IMG/VR virus record: IMGVR_UViG_3300032236_001613
Coordinates: 248,001 to 312,000 of that record
Reading direction: 5' to 3' (one strand)
Length of the DNA stretch: 64,000 nucleotides
Source: a virus
Shown here one piece after another: positions 36,170 through 45,990 of the stretch (its first letter is position 1; every line of letters begins with the position of its first letter). Below the pieces are notes generated by a model that made no database searches, was not told the DNA's origin, and saw nothing but the letters and a program-made list of their open reading frames with translations. A program made the position numbers and the translations under genes.

Positions 36170-39100
36170 TTAACTACTGGTCACTATTGATGTTGAATTT
36201 AATTCTGATGCTGTTAAACTATTAATAATCTGTATGTCGCTAACTGTTGCTCCGCTAACAAAGATTTCATTGCTTTGGCAAGTTATTTGAAATAAACTGC
36301 CAAACCCACTGTTAGTAGACTTTGGAACAATAACAAAGTTAGTTATGTCAGGAGTCATAATATTCATAACGTAAGCTACCAATTCTCCAAAATTAAATGT
36401 TTGTCCGAAATCCCAGTTATCAATAGCAAAAAAATTATCAATAGCAGACAGAATTCTTGTTTGTAAACTAGTTATGCTAGCTGTACTTGAAGGACTTTGC
36501 ACAGCTTTGAATGTTGCTTGTAAAGGCAAAGGAGCCTGGCTACCAAACAATACTTTATATCTTGCAGGATGATATACAATCTCATCACTAATGCTCTTAA
36601 TAGGTTCCAAAGTCTGAGAATAATTATTTTCTAAACTTTGTGTTGTCGGTGGTAGTGGTTCGTTACCAGTACCACTAAGTAACCAATTTCGATATTCAAG
36701 GTCATAACTTTTACTCAATAAGTAAACGTCTATGATATTCATCTTGCTTGGATCGAGTCTTCTTTCGTTACCGCTATTATGTAAATAGTGAAATTTTAAA
36801 TTAGCTCTACCTGCTCGAGCATAATACAATGGTTCAACATTATAAGAATTTGATACTGCAGAATAACTTTGTATAACATCAGTGTTATAAAAATAATATA
36901 AATTTCCGTCAACAGGATTAGATACGCCCGATTGACTTGCATAAGCTAACACGTTTCCTGTATAAAGAGAATATCTTGTTCCATCAGCCGATTTTTGAAA
37001 ATAAACAAACTTGCTTCTAGCATTTGTTTGTGGGCTAATATAAGATGGATTTACAATATTATTAAATGCATCTGGATCGTCAATTTGACCATCATCACTG
37101 TGATCATAGAAACTAACATATACTTTTTTAGGCTCTATATATCCGTCCGGTTCGACTACTCCGCTATTAATCTGCCATGAGTAATCAATACCTAGTGCTT
37201 GAGAGGTGCTAGGTTGTTTATTAATCGAAAGCACATCAATACGATCTTTAATAACTGTGTCTGTTACAAAATCGTAATTCTTTTTCGAATCATCAACATA
37301 AAAAGCTGTTTGTGCTTGACTTTCGAAAACATATTCTAATCCTCGAGAACGAACAGTGTATTCTTTACCCGACCATTGAAACGCTAGTAACCAACTAGCA
37401 TCTCTATTAGAGTTAGTTAAATCGCCTTGGTAAGTAAGACTAAATGAATTAATTAAATCAATGTTAGTATCTAAAACTATATTCCATGATACTGTATTAG
37501 CGTTATAACTTAGCCCAAAATTTCGCTTAGACTGAGCTAAATTTACAATTTCTGTTTGTAAACTATAAGATAAAGTTGTTACAAATGGTGGAATAATAGA
37601 CTGTAATACAGCACTATTTGGTATTATAAAAGTATAAGGATTAACAATACCATCGCCGGGTATAGTTCCTGTTAAAATAACCGGACCTGTGCCGTCACTT
37701 AAATTACCGATACCACTATTTGATCCGTCACCAACTACATTTACAACTTTAGTCCACAAGTATGATACAGTTGTATCATCAGCAATTGACGTTAATGTTC
37801 CATTAGGTAAGAAATATTGATTTGGTGGTGGAATTAATTTTAATAATGCTCCGGGTATAACAGATGACAGAGAGCCTGACCCAAAATATCCTAATGTTAC
37901 TGGGCCACTGGCACTACTAAAATAACCTCTAGTTTGGTTGGTAGTTATGTTGGACTGATGCCATGCAATATATGATGCATCTAAAACAACTCTCGGGTAA
38001 GAATCTAAATAAAATGATTTTAGTCTCGGCGAGTTAATTATAGGTGCAACGCTATTTTGTACAACCGAAAATATTTCGTTTCGTGTAGTAAAACTAAATT
38101 GGAAACTGTTTTCTAAATAATCTTTATATAAAATTCCATCAGTAGCAAAAATATCAGTAGAGCTGTAAGCGCCGCTGATATCACTTAATTCATAATATTT
38201 GCTTATTCCGCTACTAATTCTATTGATACTTTTAATTTTAATAACGTCAGGGTTGACATTAAGAGGAGCAATATTATAATCCTCTCCAGTAATCATACGA
38301 TTCTGTGTATAATAAGTCTGTGGCGCTTTTAATTTAATATCGCTGTTAGATTCGCTAGCCGAAGAATTATTAACAGTATATTGTAAACTTACAATTATTG
38401 TTAATGTTTGAGTTTGCCCAGAAGCGTTATAATAAGGAATCTGAAGAGTAATATTACTCATTTGATTTGGTTTTATTGATAACGTTGCGCCGTCACTTTG
38501 TCTGTAGTAAAGTGTAAAGTTGCCGTTAGGTAAATTTCCAAAACTACCATCCGCAAATGATAAATCAATCTGATCGTTAATTCTAGTTAACACAGTATAA
38601 AGATTTCTGTCGTTTAAACTATTGCTGTTGTAAATGACATTATTACCAGACAAACTACTAACTTTAGTCCATAGAGTCTGTGGCGAATTAGTTGAATCTA
38701 GCTGCCATAACCATACATCAGAATCATTAACATTAGGAGTATTAACAGATATTAATTCGTTAGGCACCGGGCTTGTAACAGAAAAATTAACATTTGATAA
38801 AGATCCTTGTCGAAAATGTACAAAAAATCCTGTATTATTACTACCGCTGCCTTGATTATCATTTTGGAACAATAAAGCAAAGCTATTGCCCGGAGCAGGC
38901 GGTTCTTCGTAAATGAAGGTTTGACCTGCAAATGTTGACGAGACTATCTCAAAATTTAACTGAGTTCCGCCAATACTTTTTGTAAATCCGTAAACAGGAA
39001 CATTTGAGTTAGTGCTATTAATTCTATATTGCTCAGTTACAATGTTATTAATAACAGTGCTTAAATTTGGTTTTCCAAATTGTTGCGGCGCAATCATGGC

Positions 39101-39583
39101 AGAATTCATTATGGAAATAAACTGATCGTACCAATTTAAATTTGTCGGATCATTCCAACTTACTATAGAGTTGGAAAGATTAACTCCGTTTGAATCGTAG
39201 ATACTATCTGAAGTTGATACCGAAACAATTTTTAACAATCCCGACGAAGGAACATTTCTTTTTGGATTGTAACTGATTAACTGCGCTAATCGTAGAATAC
39301 TATCTCTTCTTTCAGCAGTTTCTAAAAAGTTTTCTCTAGCATTTAAGTCTATTCTAAAACTTAAATTTTGACCTAAAAATGCAATAAGATCAACTAGTGC
39401 TATAAATTCACTACTATCGATATAATCATTGAATTCTTCAGGATAACTTTCTTTTAAGTAAGTTATTAATGTGCGACGTAGAGTTTCAAAGTCATAGCTT
39501 GTGAAATCAGCATTTTTAAAACTTTGATATATTTTTTTCCAATCTTCAGCGACTAGCAATTGATTAGTTGTTGATGGTATCAT
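36170..39583 (-). CDS. 6: Baseplate wedge protein gp6
   Basis: 1137 aa, longer than T4 gp6 (660 aa). The N-terminal ~120 residues are diagnostic: LRRTLITYLKESYPEEFNDYIDSSEFIALVDLIAFLGQNLSFRIDLNARENFLETAERRDSILRLA (read in pieces), the conserved dimer-forming part of the wedge. The centre (about 330-380) has DQIDLSFADGSFGNLPNG, a baseplate J-like strand pattern. gp6 forms the iris ring of the baseplate with gp7 and gp53. It lies directly upstream of the giant gene and downstream of gp25 on the same strand. Confidence 0.92.
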   Translation of the reverse strand: MIPSTTNQLLVAEDWKKIYQSFKNADFTSYDFETLRRTLITYLKESYPEEFNDYIDSSEFIALVDLIAFLGQNLSFRIDLNARENFLETAERRDSILRLAQLISYNPKRNVPSSGLLKIVSVSTSDSIYDSNGVNLSNSIVSWNDPTNLNWYDQFISIMNSAMIAPQQFGKPNLSTVINNIVTEQYRINSTNSNVPVYGFTKSIGGTQLNFEIVSSTFAGQTFIYEEPPAPGNSFALLFQNDNQGSGSNNTGFFVHFRQGSLSNVNFSVTSPVPNELISVNTPNVNDSDVWLWQLDSTNSPQTLWTKVSSLSGNNVIYNSNSLNDRNLYTVLTRINDQIDLSFADGSFGNLPNGNFTLYYRQSDGATLSIKPNQMSNITLQIPYYNASGQTQTLTIIVSLQYTVNNSSASESNSDIKLKAPQTYYTQNRMITGEDYNIAPLNVNPDVIKIKSINRISSGISKYYELSDISGAYSSTDIFATDGILYKDYLENSFQFSFTTRNEIFSVVQNSVAPIINSPRLKSFYLDSYPRVVLDASYIAWHQSNITTNQTRGYFSSASGPVTLGYFGSGSLSSVIPGALLKLIPPPNQYFLPNGTLTSIADDTTVSYLWTKVVNVVGDGSNSGIGNLSDGTGPVILTGTIPGDGIVNPYTFIIPNSAVLQSIIPPFVTTLSYSLQTEIVNLAQSKRNFGLSYNANTVSWNIVLDTNIDLINSFSLTYQGDLTNSNRDASWLLAFQWSGKEYTVRSRGLEYVFESQAQTAFYVDDSKKNYDFVTDTVIKDRIDVLSINKQPSTSQALGIDYSWQINSGVVEPDGYIEPKKVYVSFYDHSDDGQIDDPDAFNNIVNPSYISPQTNARSKFVYFQKSADGTRYSLYTGNVLAYASQSGVSNPVDGNLYYFYNTDVIQSYSAVSNSYNVEPLYYARAGRANLKFHYLHNSGNERRLDPSKMNIIDVYLLSKSYDLEYRNWLLSGTGNEPLPPTTQSLENNYSQTLEPIKSISDEIVYHPARYKVLFGSQAPLPLQATFKAVQSPSSTASITSLQTRILSAIDNFFAIDNWDFGQTFNFGELVAYVMNIMTPDITNFVIVPKSTNSGFGSLFQITCQSNEIFVSGATVSDIQIINSLTASELNSTSIVTSS

Positions 39584-39636
39584 AATAACAATTTCTCATA
39601 GATACCTATATTTATTGATGTTATTAAATACGTATA

Positions 39637-40077
39637 TTATTGGAGAATTAACCCAAGCTCTTTGTTAAAAGCTAAGGATAAATTCTCTGTTTGATCAGAA
39701 CCTACAACCTGAAGTGTAAGTTCAAGTAGAATTCCGTATTCTTGTTCGTCGATAATTATTTGTACTGGAACAACTCTAGGATCTGCATTAACAATTCTGT
39801 TAATATCATCAGAAATTACTTGCTTGATACTATCTGTAAATGGTTCAAATATTGTTTCCCATATTATAGTACCAAACTCCGGCAGCATAACACGCTCGCC
39901 TTGTCTAGTATTAAACTGATTTATAAGATCTTGCTTAATTAAATCATAATCATAAAGTCTAGTATCACCTAATGTACCAACATTTACTGAACTATACCCG
40001 ACATAAAACTGACTTGTTTTCTGTGGATTTGTTGAACTGTACTGGGTTGGATTAAGTTCTAGATTTTTATAAGGCAT
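39637..40077 (-). CDS. 25: Baseplate wedge protein gp25
   Basis: 146 aa (T4 gp25 132 aa). The GPW/gp25 signature is clear: DLINQFNTRQGERVMLPEFGTIIWETIFEP (in pieces), in which the ER..LPEFG corresponds to the sheath-nucleating core seen across contractile systems, followed by a conserved ISDDINRIVNADPRV segment. Acts as the wedge component that starts sheath assembly. Its ATG is 5 nt after an AATAAATA box and lacks a Shine-Dalgarno sequence. Confidence 0.93.
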   Translation of the reverse strand: MPYKNLELNPTQYSSTNPQKTSQFYVGYSSVNVGTLGDTRLYDYDLIKQDLINQFNTRQGERVMLPEFGTIIWETIFEPFTDSIKQVISDDINRIVNADPRVVPVQIIIDEQEYGILLELTLQVVGSDQTENLSLAFNKELGLILQ

Positions 40078-40082
40078 ACGTT

Positions 40083-40090
40083 TATTTATT
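40083..40090 (-). promoter_or_regulatory. Late-type box AATAAATA before gp25
   Basis: Minus-strand AATAAATA, then AACGT, then the gp25 ATG at 40077. The box overlaps the gp5 stop region. The 5-nt spacing predicts a transcript that starts at the start codon. Confidence 0.55.
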
Positions 40091-42395
40091 AAGTACCTAA
40101 TCCAACAGTTGTAGCGACAGTATTAGTTGTTAGAGGGTCACCTGCACTATTAGTAAGAGTTGTTTGTGGTCCTGTAGTAGTTGATTTATTCTGTAACTGC
40201 ATTAAGAAACATTGATAAAATCCTAATTTTGTATTGTATATATCAGGAGTACAATATCCCACTGCTCTAACAGCAGCATTAAAATATGCAGGATCTTCTT
40301 GATCTAAAGATACTCTATCTAACAAATAAGCAACAGCAATAGCAGCACCTATATTAACGTCAAGAGCTAATAAAGGATTATCTACTAGATCTGTTTCATT
40401 TTTTAGAATACCTTTTTGGAAAAGTATTTTACTATATCTTGTATAGTTACTTCTTCCAGTTAATTGTATATAACCCCTATCAACAAAAGAATTACCGTCA
40501 CCAGGTTGAGTATTTCCTAAAATTTTTGATTTATTACCAGGAGCACCTGCTGGAGGAGGATCGTATATAAAAGGTACTAGTGCCGATGAATTATAAGCAT
40601 ATTGGTTGGCTAACTCTTGATCTCCTCTAAAAATACTAGGGAATACTTGAAGTAGTCGATCCGCAGAGTAATTATAACTGGCTTGTAAAGGTCTCCAAAG
40701 GCTTTCGCCGCCACAAACACCTAATAAACTTGCTAACGCTTGCTTTCCTGTTAATCCTAATGTAGCTGCTGCCGATTTAAGAGCATTGATTCCGTTTTGA
40801 CTTACAGGATCCGCAATCTTGCTAGCAAATTTCGGGTCGCAAGTACCTTCAACAACAGCAGGATAGTTAGTAGAAGCGAATCCAGATAATTCAATGTTTG
40901 ATGGGATTCCACTAGACGATCTTGACTGTTGCGTTACATCGGTATTTGATGGTGTAAATGTATCAGGACTAATACTTTCGTGCTGATCCCAGGGTTCGTG
41001 TGTTGGTGCTCTTTGCATAATAGAGGTTAAGGGAGCAGCCTTATAAAATTTACCGTTTGCCCAACCAGATGCAACTTGTCTATTTGGTAAAGAATAAAGA
41101 GGTAATTGCGTAGGAATCAATGCCGAATCTGCTTTTTGCGCTGGAGTAGCATTTTGATTTATTTGTATAGCAGTTGCATAATAGTTTGCCGATGCATAAT
41201 TATGAATATTGGCGCCGGCTGTTTGTTTAATATCACCTGTTTTAGTTTTTAAATGCATATTATTATCAACTGTTATTTTTAAGTCGCCGCCAACTGACTC
41301 ATCCTTGTTATTTTTAATTGAAATTTTTGCATAATCATCGACCAATAAATTATAAAATCCTGCAACATTAGTTTCCATATTCCCAACAGCACGAACGTTA
41401 AAATTTCTACCTGCTTCGAGATTTATATCTCTCTCAGCTTTAAAATTAAAATCGTTTTCCGTATGAATGCTTACGCTATCATGCGCATAGATATCAATTT
41501 TTCCATTACTAGTAAGCTCAATCCATGCAGTTCCTTTACTGTTTGCAATATATATTAGATCGTTTGTATTATGCATCAGTATTTGATGCCCTGTACGTGT
41601 TCTAATTCTTACTAATTCGTTCTGTCCGTTTTCGTCGCCGTCGTCCATAACAAATTGAGAACCGCCTAATCTAGTAACAGGCACAGAAACTTTCTGCTCA
41701 TTATTACCTACTGTACCTTTCCTGCCTTTAGGATCAAGCGGGCCTGGTGTACTAATTCCAAAGATTTTGCTAGGAATTTCTCTTCTAGCCGAGCTAGATG
41801 TTACACCTCTTATTAAATCTTTTAATAGACCTTGCTCTAACAACCTATCGGCAAAAGGATGTACAGGTCTTTGTTGTGAGGATGGAACAATATTATCGTG
41901 TGCAACAGTTCTAGAAAATTCTGCAACAGGCAAATAGTTTACATCACCATACTTTGCACGTTGTTCTTGATTTAAATAAACTTTATCGCTAGCTGCTATT
42001 CCTGGGATCATATGGTTTTGATATGTCTCAGGAACACACCCTATCCAATATCCTTGTTTAATATCGCCTTCGACAAAGATTACTAATACCTTGGTTCCAA
42101 TTTCGGGAGTAACCATCCACATACCATGGCTTTTTTGTACATCTTCAAATTTTCTAGGATCGCCGCCGTTATAAGAAGCATCTGATACACCATAAAAAGG
42201 ATTTAAATATCTTGCATGAATCGCATTAGATGGTAGATCAGAATTACTTGTTCCATCTTTTTTAATTAATGTAACGTGCAATCCTCCCATATATGTAGTA
42301 TCATTGTTGTTAACAACTTTAGCAAGATAAGGGCCATTCGATAGAGGAATATTTGTACTGTCTAATGGGTCTCCGTTTCTTTGTGTAATTGGCAT
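40089..42395 (-). CDS. 5: Baseplate hub/spike protein gp5 with C-terminal GH19-like domain
   Basis: 768 aa. Order of domains: OB-fold (about 20-130, KVVNNNDTTYMGGLHVTLI and PEIGTKVLVIFVEGDIKQGYWIG), a VgrG/gp5-type beta-helix (about 240-400, with IELTSNGKIDIYAHDSVSIH and ERDINLEAGRNFNVRA), a low-complexity linker, then a GH19-type lysozyme/chitinase domain (about 530-720) with LLGVCGGESLW (probable catalytic Glu near 562) and RGYIQLTGRSNYTRY near 643. In T4 gp5 a GH24 lysozyme lies before the beta-helix. The protein punctures the outer membrane and locally degrades peptidoglycan. Confidence 0.88.
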   Translation of the reverse strand: MPITQRNGDPLDSTNIPLSNGPYLAKVVNNNDTTYMGGLHVTLIKKDGTSNSDLPSNAIHARYLNPFYGVSDASYNGGDPRKFEDVQKSHGMWMVTPEIGTKVLVIFVEGDIKQGYWIGCVPETYQNHMIPGIAASDKVYLNQEQRAKYGDVNYLPVAEFSRTVAHDNIVPSSQQRPVHPFADRLLEQGLLKDLIRGVTSSSARREIPSKIFGISTPGPLDPKGRKGTVGNNEQKVSVPVTRLGGSQFVMDDGDENGQNELVRIRTRTGHQILMHNTNDLIYIANSKGTAWIELTSNGKIDIYAHDSVSIHTENDFNFKAERDINLEAGRNFNVRAVGNMETNVAGFYNLLVDDYAKISIKNNKDESVGGDLKITVDNNMHLKTKTGDIKQTAGANIHNYASANYYATAIQINQNATPAQKADSALIPTQLPLYSLPNRQVASGWANGKFYKAAPLTSIMQRAPTHEPWDQHESISPDTFTPSNTDVTQQSRSSSGIPSNIELSGFASTNYPAVVEGTCDPKFASKIADPVSQNGINALKSAAATLGLTGKQALASLLGVCGGESLWRPLQASYNYSADRLLQVFPSIFRGDQELANQYAYNSSALVPFIYDPPPAGAPGNKSKILGNTQPGDGNSFVDRGYIQLTGRSNYTRYSKILFQKGILKNETDLVDNPLLALDVNIGAAIAVAYLLDRVSLDQEDPAYFNAAVRAVGYCTPDIYNTKLGFYQCFLMQLQNKSTTTGPQTTLTNSAGDPLTTNTVATTVGLGT

Positions 42396-42398
42396 AGT

Positions 42399-45300
42399 TT
42401 AATAGTTTTGAGTAGCTTTAATTAATGCTGTTAGTATAGCCGAGCTACCTCCTTTACTTCCGTATTTACTAACCGCCGATTTCGAAAGGTCGCCGGTATT
42501 GGGCACATCTTTACCAGTAAGATTAGAGACATTATTAATTTCTGTTTCTCTACTTACTGTTGTATTTGTTATACGTCTTAACCCTGCTTGTATAGTAGAT
42601 AATTTATCAGCTACTACTTGAGGTTTAGCTCCTACACTTGAAATATTCGATAATTTAACATTAGATAATATTTGATCTAAATTAGAAATATCCGATACTC
42701 CAGATATATTATTTAGATTGCCTCCTCTATTAACAATATATCTTAAATCGCTAGAATTAATCCTTGGTTCTGGAGCAATAGCTTTAGGTTGTGTCGGAGG
42801 AATATTACCTAATCCATCAATAGGTAGATTATTAATATTCAACCCATTTTGTATTTCAGCATTAATATCAACATTGCTAGGTATTTTATTAGCAGCATCT
42901 GTAATAGTCTTTAAAATTCTTGACTTTAGATTCGGGCTAAGTCCTGATATTACACTTGAATTAATTCCTAACTGTCCTTCAAGTGCAGCAAAATTTCCAT
43001 TAAGATTATTAACATTTGAACTTACATTTGAAACTAAGCCAGCAGCTTGAGAAGAAAGATTTGTAACTTTAGCTATCTGGCTCGAACCTAAACTATTAAC
43101 TAAATTATTATTATTTGCTAATAATGTCTTAGATAAATTCGCTGGTGTAACTTTTGATAGCCCTAAAGATTGTGCAGTATTGCTTATTTCATTTACAGAA
43201 CCGCCGACTTGATTTACATTGTTTGATAATGCAGATAATCCTGCATTTGCTAGTCTTATAGAACTACCAACATTTGAAAGTCCTGCCGACGGTAACCCAC
43301 TTACTCTATTAACTAACGAACCTACATTGTTTGAGGCACCGGATTTTAAAGAATTTATAATGCTAGCAACTGTTAGCCCGGCTGCTGCTGCTCCGGCCAA
43401 GCTGTTTATTCCTCCAGGAACTAAATTTGATAAAGCACCAGGCAATCCTTTTACTGAATTTGATGTTTTCAAAAGCTTTTGTGTAGTGCTAGCTAAGGTA
43501 TTATCTGTTGCTCGCATCGATGACACTTCGGCAGGCGGGGCCGGAGAAGGAGTTCTTTCCGCTACAGGTGATGTACCAACTGTTTCTGGAGTGGAAGGAG
43601 TGGAACTAGTGTCTTCGAGTTGACCTGGGATTCTCACAAGTTGCAAAATTTGCTTGAAAACTCCGTCATTAAATGTGCTGTTTACTTGAATAACTCTAAA
43701 CACTCCGCTGTAAGATGCTACTTTAGTATTTGTTTTACCCAGTGTTTCGTAATAAACAAATCCAGTCTTTTCATTAATATCAGTAGGAGTATTGAACCTA
43801 ATCACAATATTAGTGTCTTGGTAAGTGTACGGAACTTCTCCGTTGCTAATCATTCCTGTTGTTTGATCAAATGTTAATCTTTGATTACCGATAGAATCGG
43901 TAAGAAGATAACACGGATCACCTATAATTTCTAATTCTCCTGTAGCAAGATCAACATTTTCTAAAATTCCTTGATGCATACTTTTTGCTAAGTCGTAAAA
44001 GGGATCAATTTGTCCTTCCACTGCACCAATATTAGTTGTAGATCTGTCAGCTAATGTAGAGATTGATGCTTTTCCATGTATATCTTTTTGAACTTCTTTT
44101 TTTGTTACCTTTGGTAATTTTACATCTGGAGTTGTTTGCCCTTCGACACTATCCATAGGAACAGTTACATTAGGTTTATTTCCTAGATTAGACGGCACAG
44201 CTTGATAGTAAAGTGTGTTAAACTTTAATCTAAACTTTTCAATATCAACATTCTGTCCTGTATAAAGGTAATTGTAGCTTCTCTGCGCATATGCTGCTGC
44301 TACCGTAGTATCAATGGCCACAGAAGATAATGGTTGAATTCTAGAATAGTGTATCTTATAAGGTTGCACAATATATCGATAATTTCTAAAAGGCTTACGA
44401 AGATATTCGTTATAATCTTCTCGATCTTCAACTTCAACTAAAACAATAAAATAATCTATATATCCTAACTTATCAGGAGTAGGATTATGTAATATTCTTC
44501 TTACATAGGAACTATCTCTTATAATTGATGCAATAATTTCTGTAATATCACAACCTTTACCAAACTGTGCAGCAATTGATCTAGGGGTTGGGTCGTATAT
44601 CTTTTGTCCTTTTTCGTTAACACCTAAATAAGTTAAATGAAGCTTAGACGGCGACTCAGTTATAAACTTTAGTTTATCTTCTTCCGAAACAAAATCAAAA
44701 TGTTGTTGTTGTGTTAAAAAATTTACAGTCGATGCGTCGCTAATTAAATTATTATCATCATTTCTTATTATAATCTCATAGTGATCTGATTTAACATTGG
44801 AATCTTTGGTAATAAGTTCCATTTCATCTTGTTTTTGTTGGTTGATACGTATCGCTAAACTACCTAATAAATCTTTAACAGTGTTACCTGTACACAATAC
44901 ATTATCTAATAACTTTCCAGAGTTATTACTAAATCCTAACTCGTTAGTTGGAACTCCGGCACAGCGATATCTTGTGCCTGTTTCGTTAATATCAATTTCA
45001 ACTTGAGTAAATCTAAAGACGAAATATCTAGAGAACGGAATATTTTCAATTTTATTATTATCGTCCCTATATCCGATAAACTCTAACTTTAATAGGAAAG
45101 GACAATTTAAATAGCTGTCATGATCTGCAGAAACTGCTGCCACATGCAATGCTTCGATAAATCCTGTCATACTGTAAGGCTCAAATAAATCAAATTCTAT
45201 TTGAGTAGCAATTGACATATTTGTTGACAAACTTCCGCCACAAACTGTGTTAATTCTTACATTATTGATAAAAAAATCAAATCTTCCTGGGCTATTTTTA

Positions 45301-45686
45301 TTGAATCCTTGCACTAGGTCGTCATATTCAGGACTTGCAGTTGGTGTACTTGCATCTGCAGTTTTGCCGCCTGACTTAGCAATAACGAAAATATTTTTAT
45401 CATTTTTATAATCAAACGTGCTATCGTAAAGCGCCTTCTTAGGCAACGATGCTAAAGTAAATTTGTAATTATACGAGGTATAATTATTTAAAATGTTTGT
45501 CTTTTTACTTTCTGTGACTATACCTTTAGTTTTATCCCTAGTAATATAATCTTTAGCATATGGTGATACTGCCATATTTTCTGCGATACTAGATTGTCTA
45601 ACAATTGTACCTCTTCGAGGACCTGTAGGTGTAAGTTTATCTTTTACACCGGACCACTTGTCTGGAGGCAAATAACCAACTGCCAT
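42399..45686 (-). CDS. Probable baseplate hub protein with long low-complexity tail
   Basis: 1095 aa. The N-terminal ~690 residues are folded and carry FEPYSMTGFIEALHVAA (about 165-185), YFVFRFTQVEIDINETGTRYRC (about 220-245) and repeated beta segments, as in hub proteins that interact with gp5. The last ~390 residues are Asn/Ser/Leu-rich and repetitive (SLVNRVSGLPSAGLSNVGSS; LSNNVNQVGGSVNEISNT), probably a helical or extended tail. It lies 3 nt upstream of gp5 in transcription order. A gp27-like role is suggested by position; I see no convincing gp27 motif. Confidence 0.68.
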   Translation of the reverse strand: MAVGYLPPDKWSGVKDKLTPTGPRRGTIVRQSSIAENMAVSPYAKDYITRDKTKGIVTESKKTNILNNYTSYNYKFTLASLPKKALYDSTFDYKNDKNIFVIAKSGGKTADASTPTASPEYDDLVQGFNKNSPGRFDFFINNVRINTVCGGSLSTNMSIATQIEFDLFEPYSMTGFIEALHVAAVSADHDSYLNCPFLLKLEFIGYRDDNNKIENIPFSRYFVFRFTQVEIDINETGTRYRCAGVPTNELGFSNNSGKLLDNVLCTGNTVKDLLGSLAIRINQQKQDEMELITKDSNVKSDHYEIIIRNDDNNLISDASTVNFLTQQQHFDFVSEEDKLKFITESPSKLHLTYLGVNEKGQKIYDPTPRSIAAQFGKGCDITEIIASIIRDSSYVRRILHNPTPDKLGYIDYFIVLVEVEDREDYNEYLRKPFRNYRYIVQPYKIHYSRIQPLSSVAIDTTVAAAYAQRSYNYLYTGQNVDIEKFRLKFNTLYYQAVPSNLGNKPNVTVPMDSVEGQTTPDVKLPKVTKKEVQKDIHGKASISTLADRSTTNIGAVEGQIDPFYDLAKSMHQGILENVDLATGELEIIGDPCYLLTDSIGNQRLTFDQTTGMISNGEVPYTYQDTNIVIRFNTPTDINEKTGFVYYETLGKTNTKVASYSGVFRVIQVNSTFNDGVFKQILQLVRIPGQLEDTSSTPSTPETVGTSPVAERTPSPAPPAEVSSMRATDNTLASTTQKLLKTSNSVKGLPGALSNLVPGGINSLAGAAAAGLTVASIINSLKSGASNNVGSLVNRVSGLPSAGLSNVGSSIRLANAGLSALSNNVNQVGGSVNEISNTAQSLGLSKVTPANLSKTLLANNNNLVNSLGSSQIAKVTNLSSQAAGLVSNVSSNVNNLNGNFAALEGQLGINSSVISGLSPNLKSRILKTITDAANKIPSNVDINAEIQNGLNINNLPIDGLGNIPPTQPKAIAPEPRINSSDLRYIVNRGGNLNNISGVSDISNLDQILSNVKLSNISSVGAKPQVVADKLSTIQAGLRRITNTTVSRETEINNVSNLTGKDVPNTGDLSKSAVSKYGSKGGSSAILTALIKATQNY

Positions 45687-45687
45687 A

Positions 45688-45990
45688 TTATAGTCCTAAT
45701 ACCGAATTTAAAGTAGTCATTTGAGGAAGATAAATTGTTTGTCCTGCATATAAGTCATATATAGGATCTTTGATTACGTCCTTATTTCTCACAGAAAATA
45801 CCCACCATAAATTTACATCACCATATAAATCATATGCTAATAAATCTGGTCTATATTCGTATTGAGTAGTTACGGTGTATTGTACATCATCGGCAACCAC
45901 AGGTATATTTCTAAACGTTGCTACGTCTAAATAAAAACTACTAATATTAGTTTTATAATAAGGACTTGAATTAGAGTACATTGCTGACAT
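45688..45990 (-). CDS. 53: Baseplate wedge protein gp53-like
   Basis: 100 aa, shorter than T4 gp53 (196 aa). The core VTTQYEYRPDLLAYDLYGDVNLWWVF and PIYDLYAGQTIYLP matches the gp53/LysM-like pattern in which the protein clamps two gp6-gp7 wedge edges together. It overlaps the preceding gene by 1 nt (ATG at 45990) and is followed by the hub protein. Confidence 0.82.
   Translation of the reverse strand: MSAMYSNSSPYYKTNISSFYLDVATFRNIPVVADDVQYTVTTQYEYRPDLLAYDLYGDVNLWWVFSVRNKDVIKDPIYDLYAGQTIYLPQMTTLNSVLGL

Noticed and set aside
43219-43623. 134-residue plus-strand open frame within the hub gene
   Set aside because: Lies antisense to the Asn/Ser-rich tail of the hub protein, where low-complexity codons leave other frames open. 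No promoter or ribosome site.
42399-45686. Firm gp27 assignment for the hub-like protein
   Set aside because: Only its position next to gp5 supports gp27; length (1095 vs 391 aa) and sequence do not match what I know of T4 gp27.
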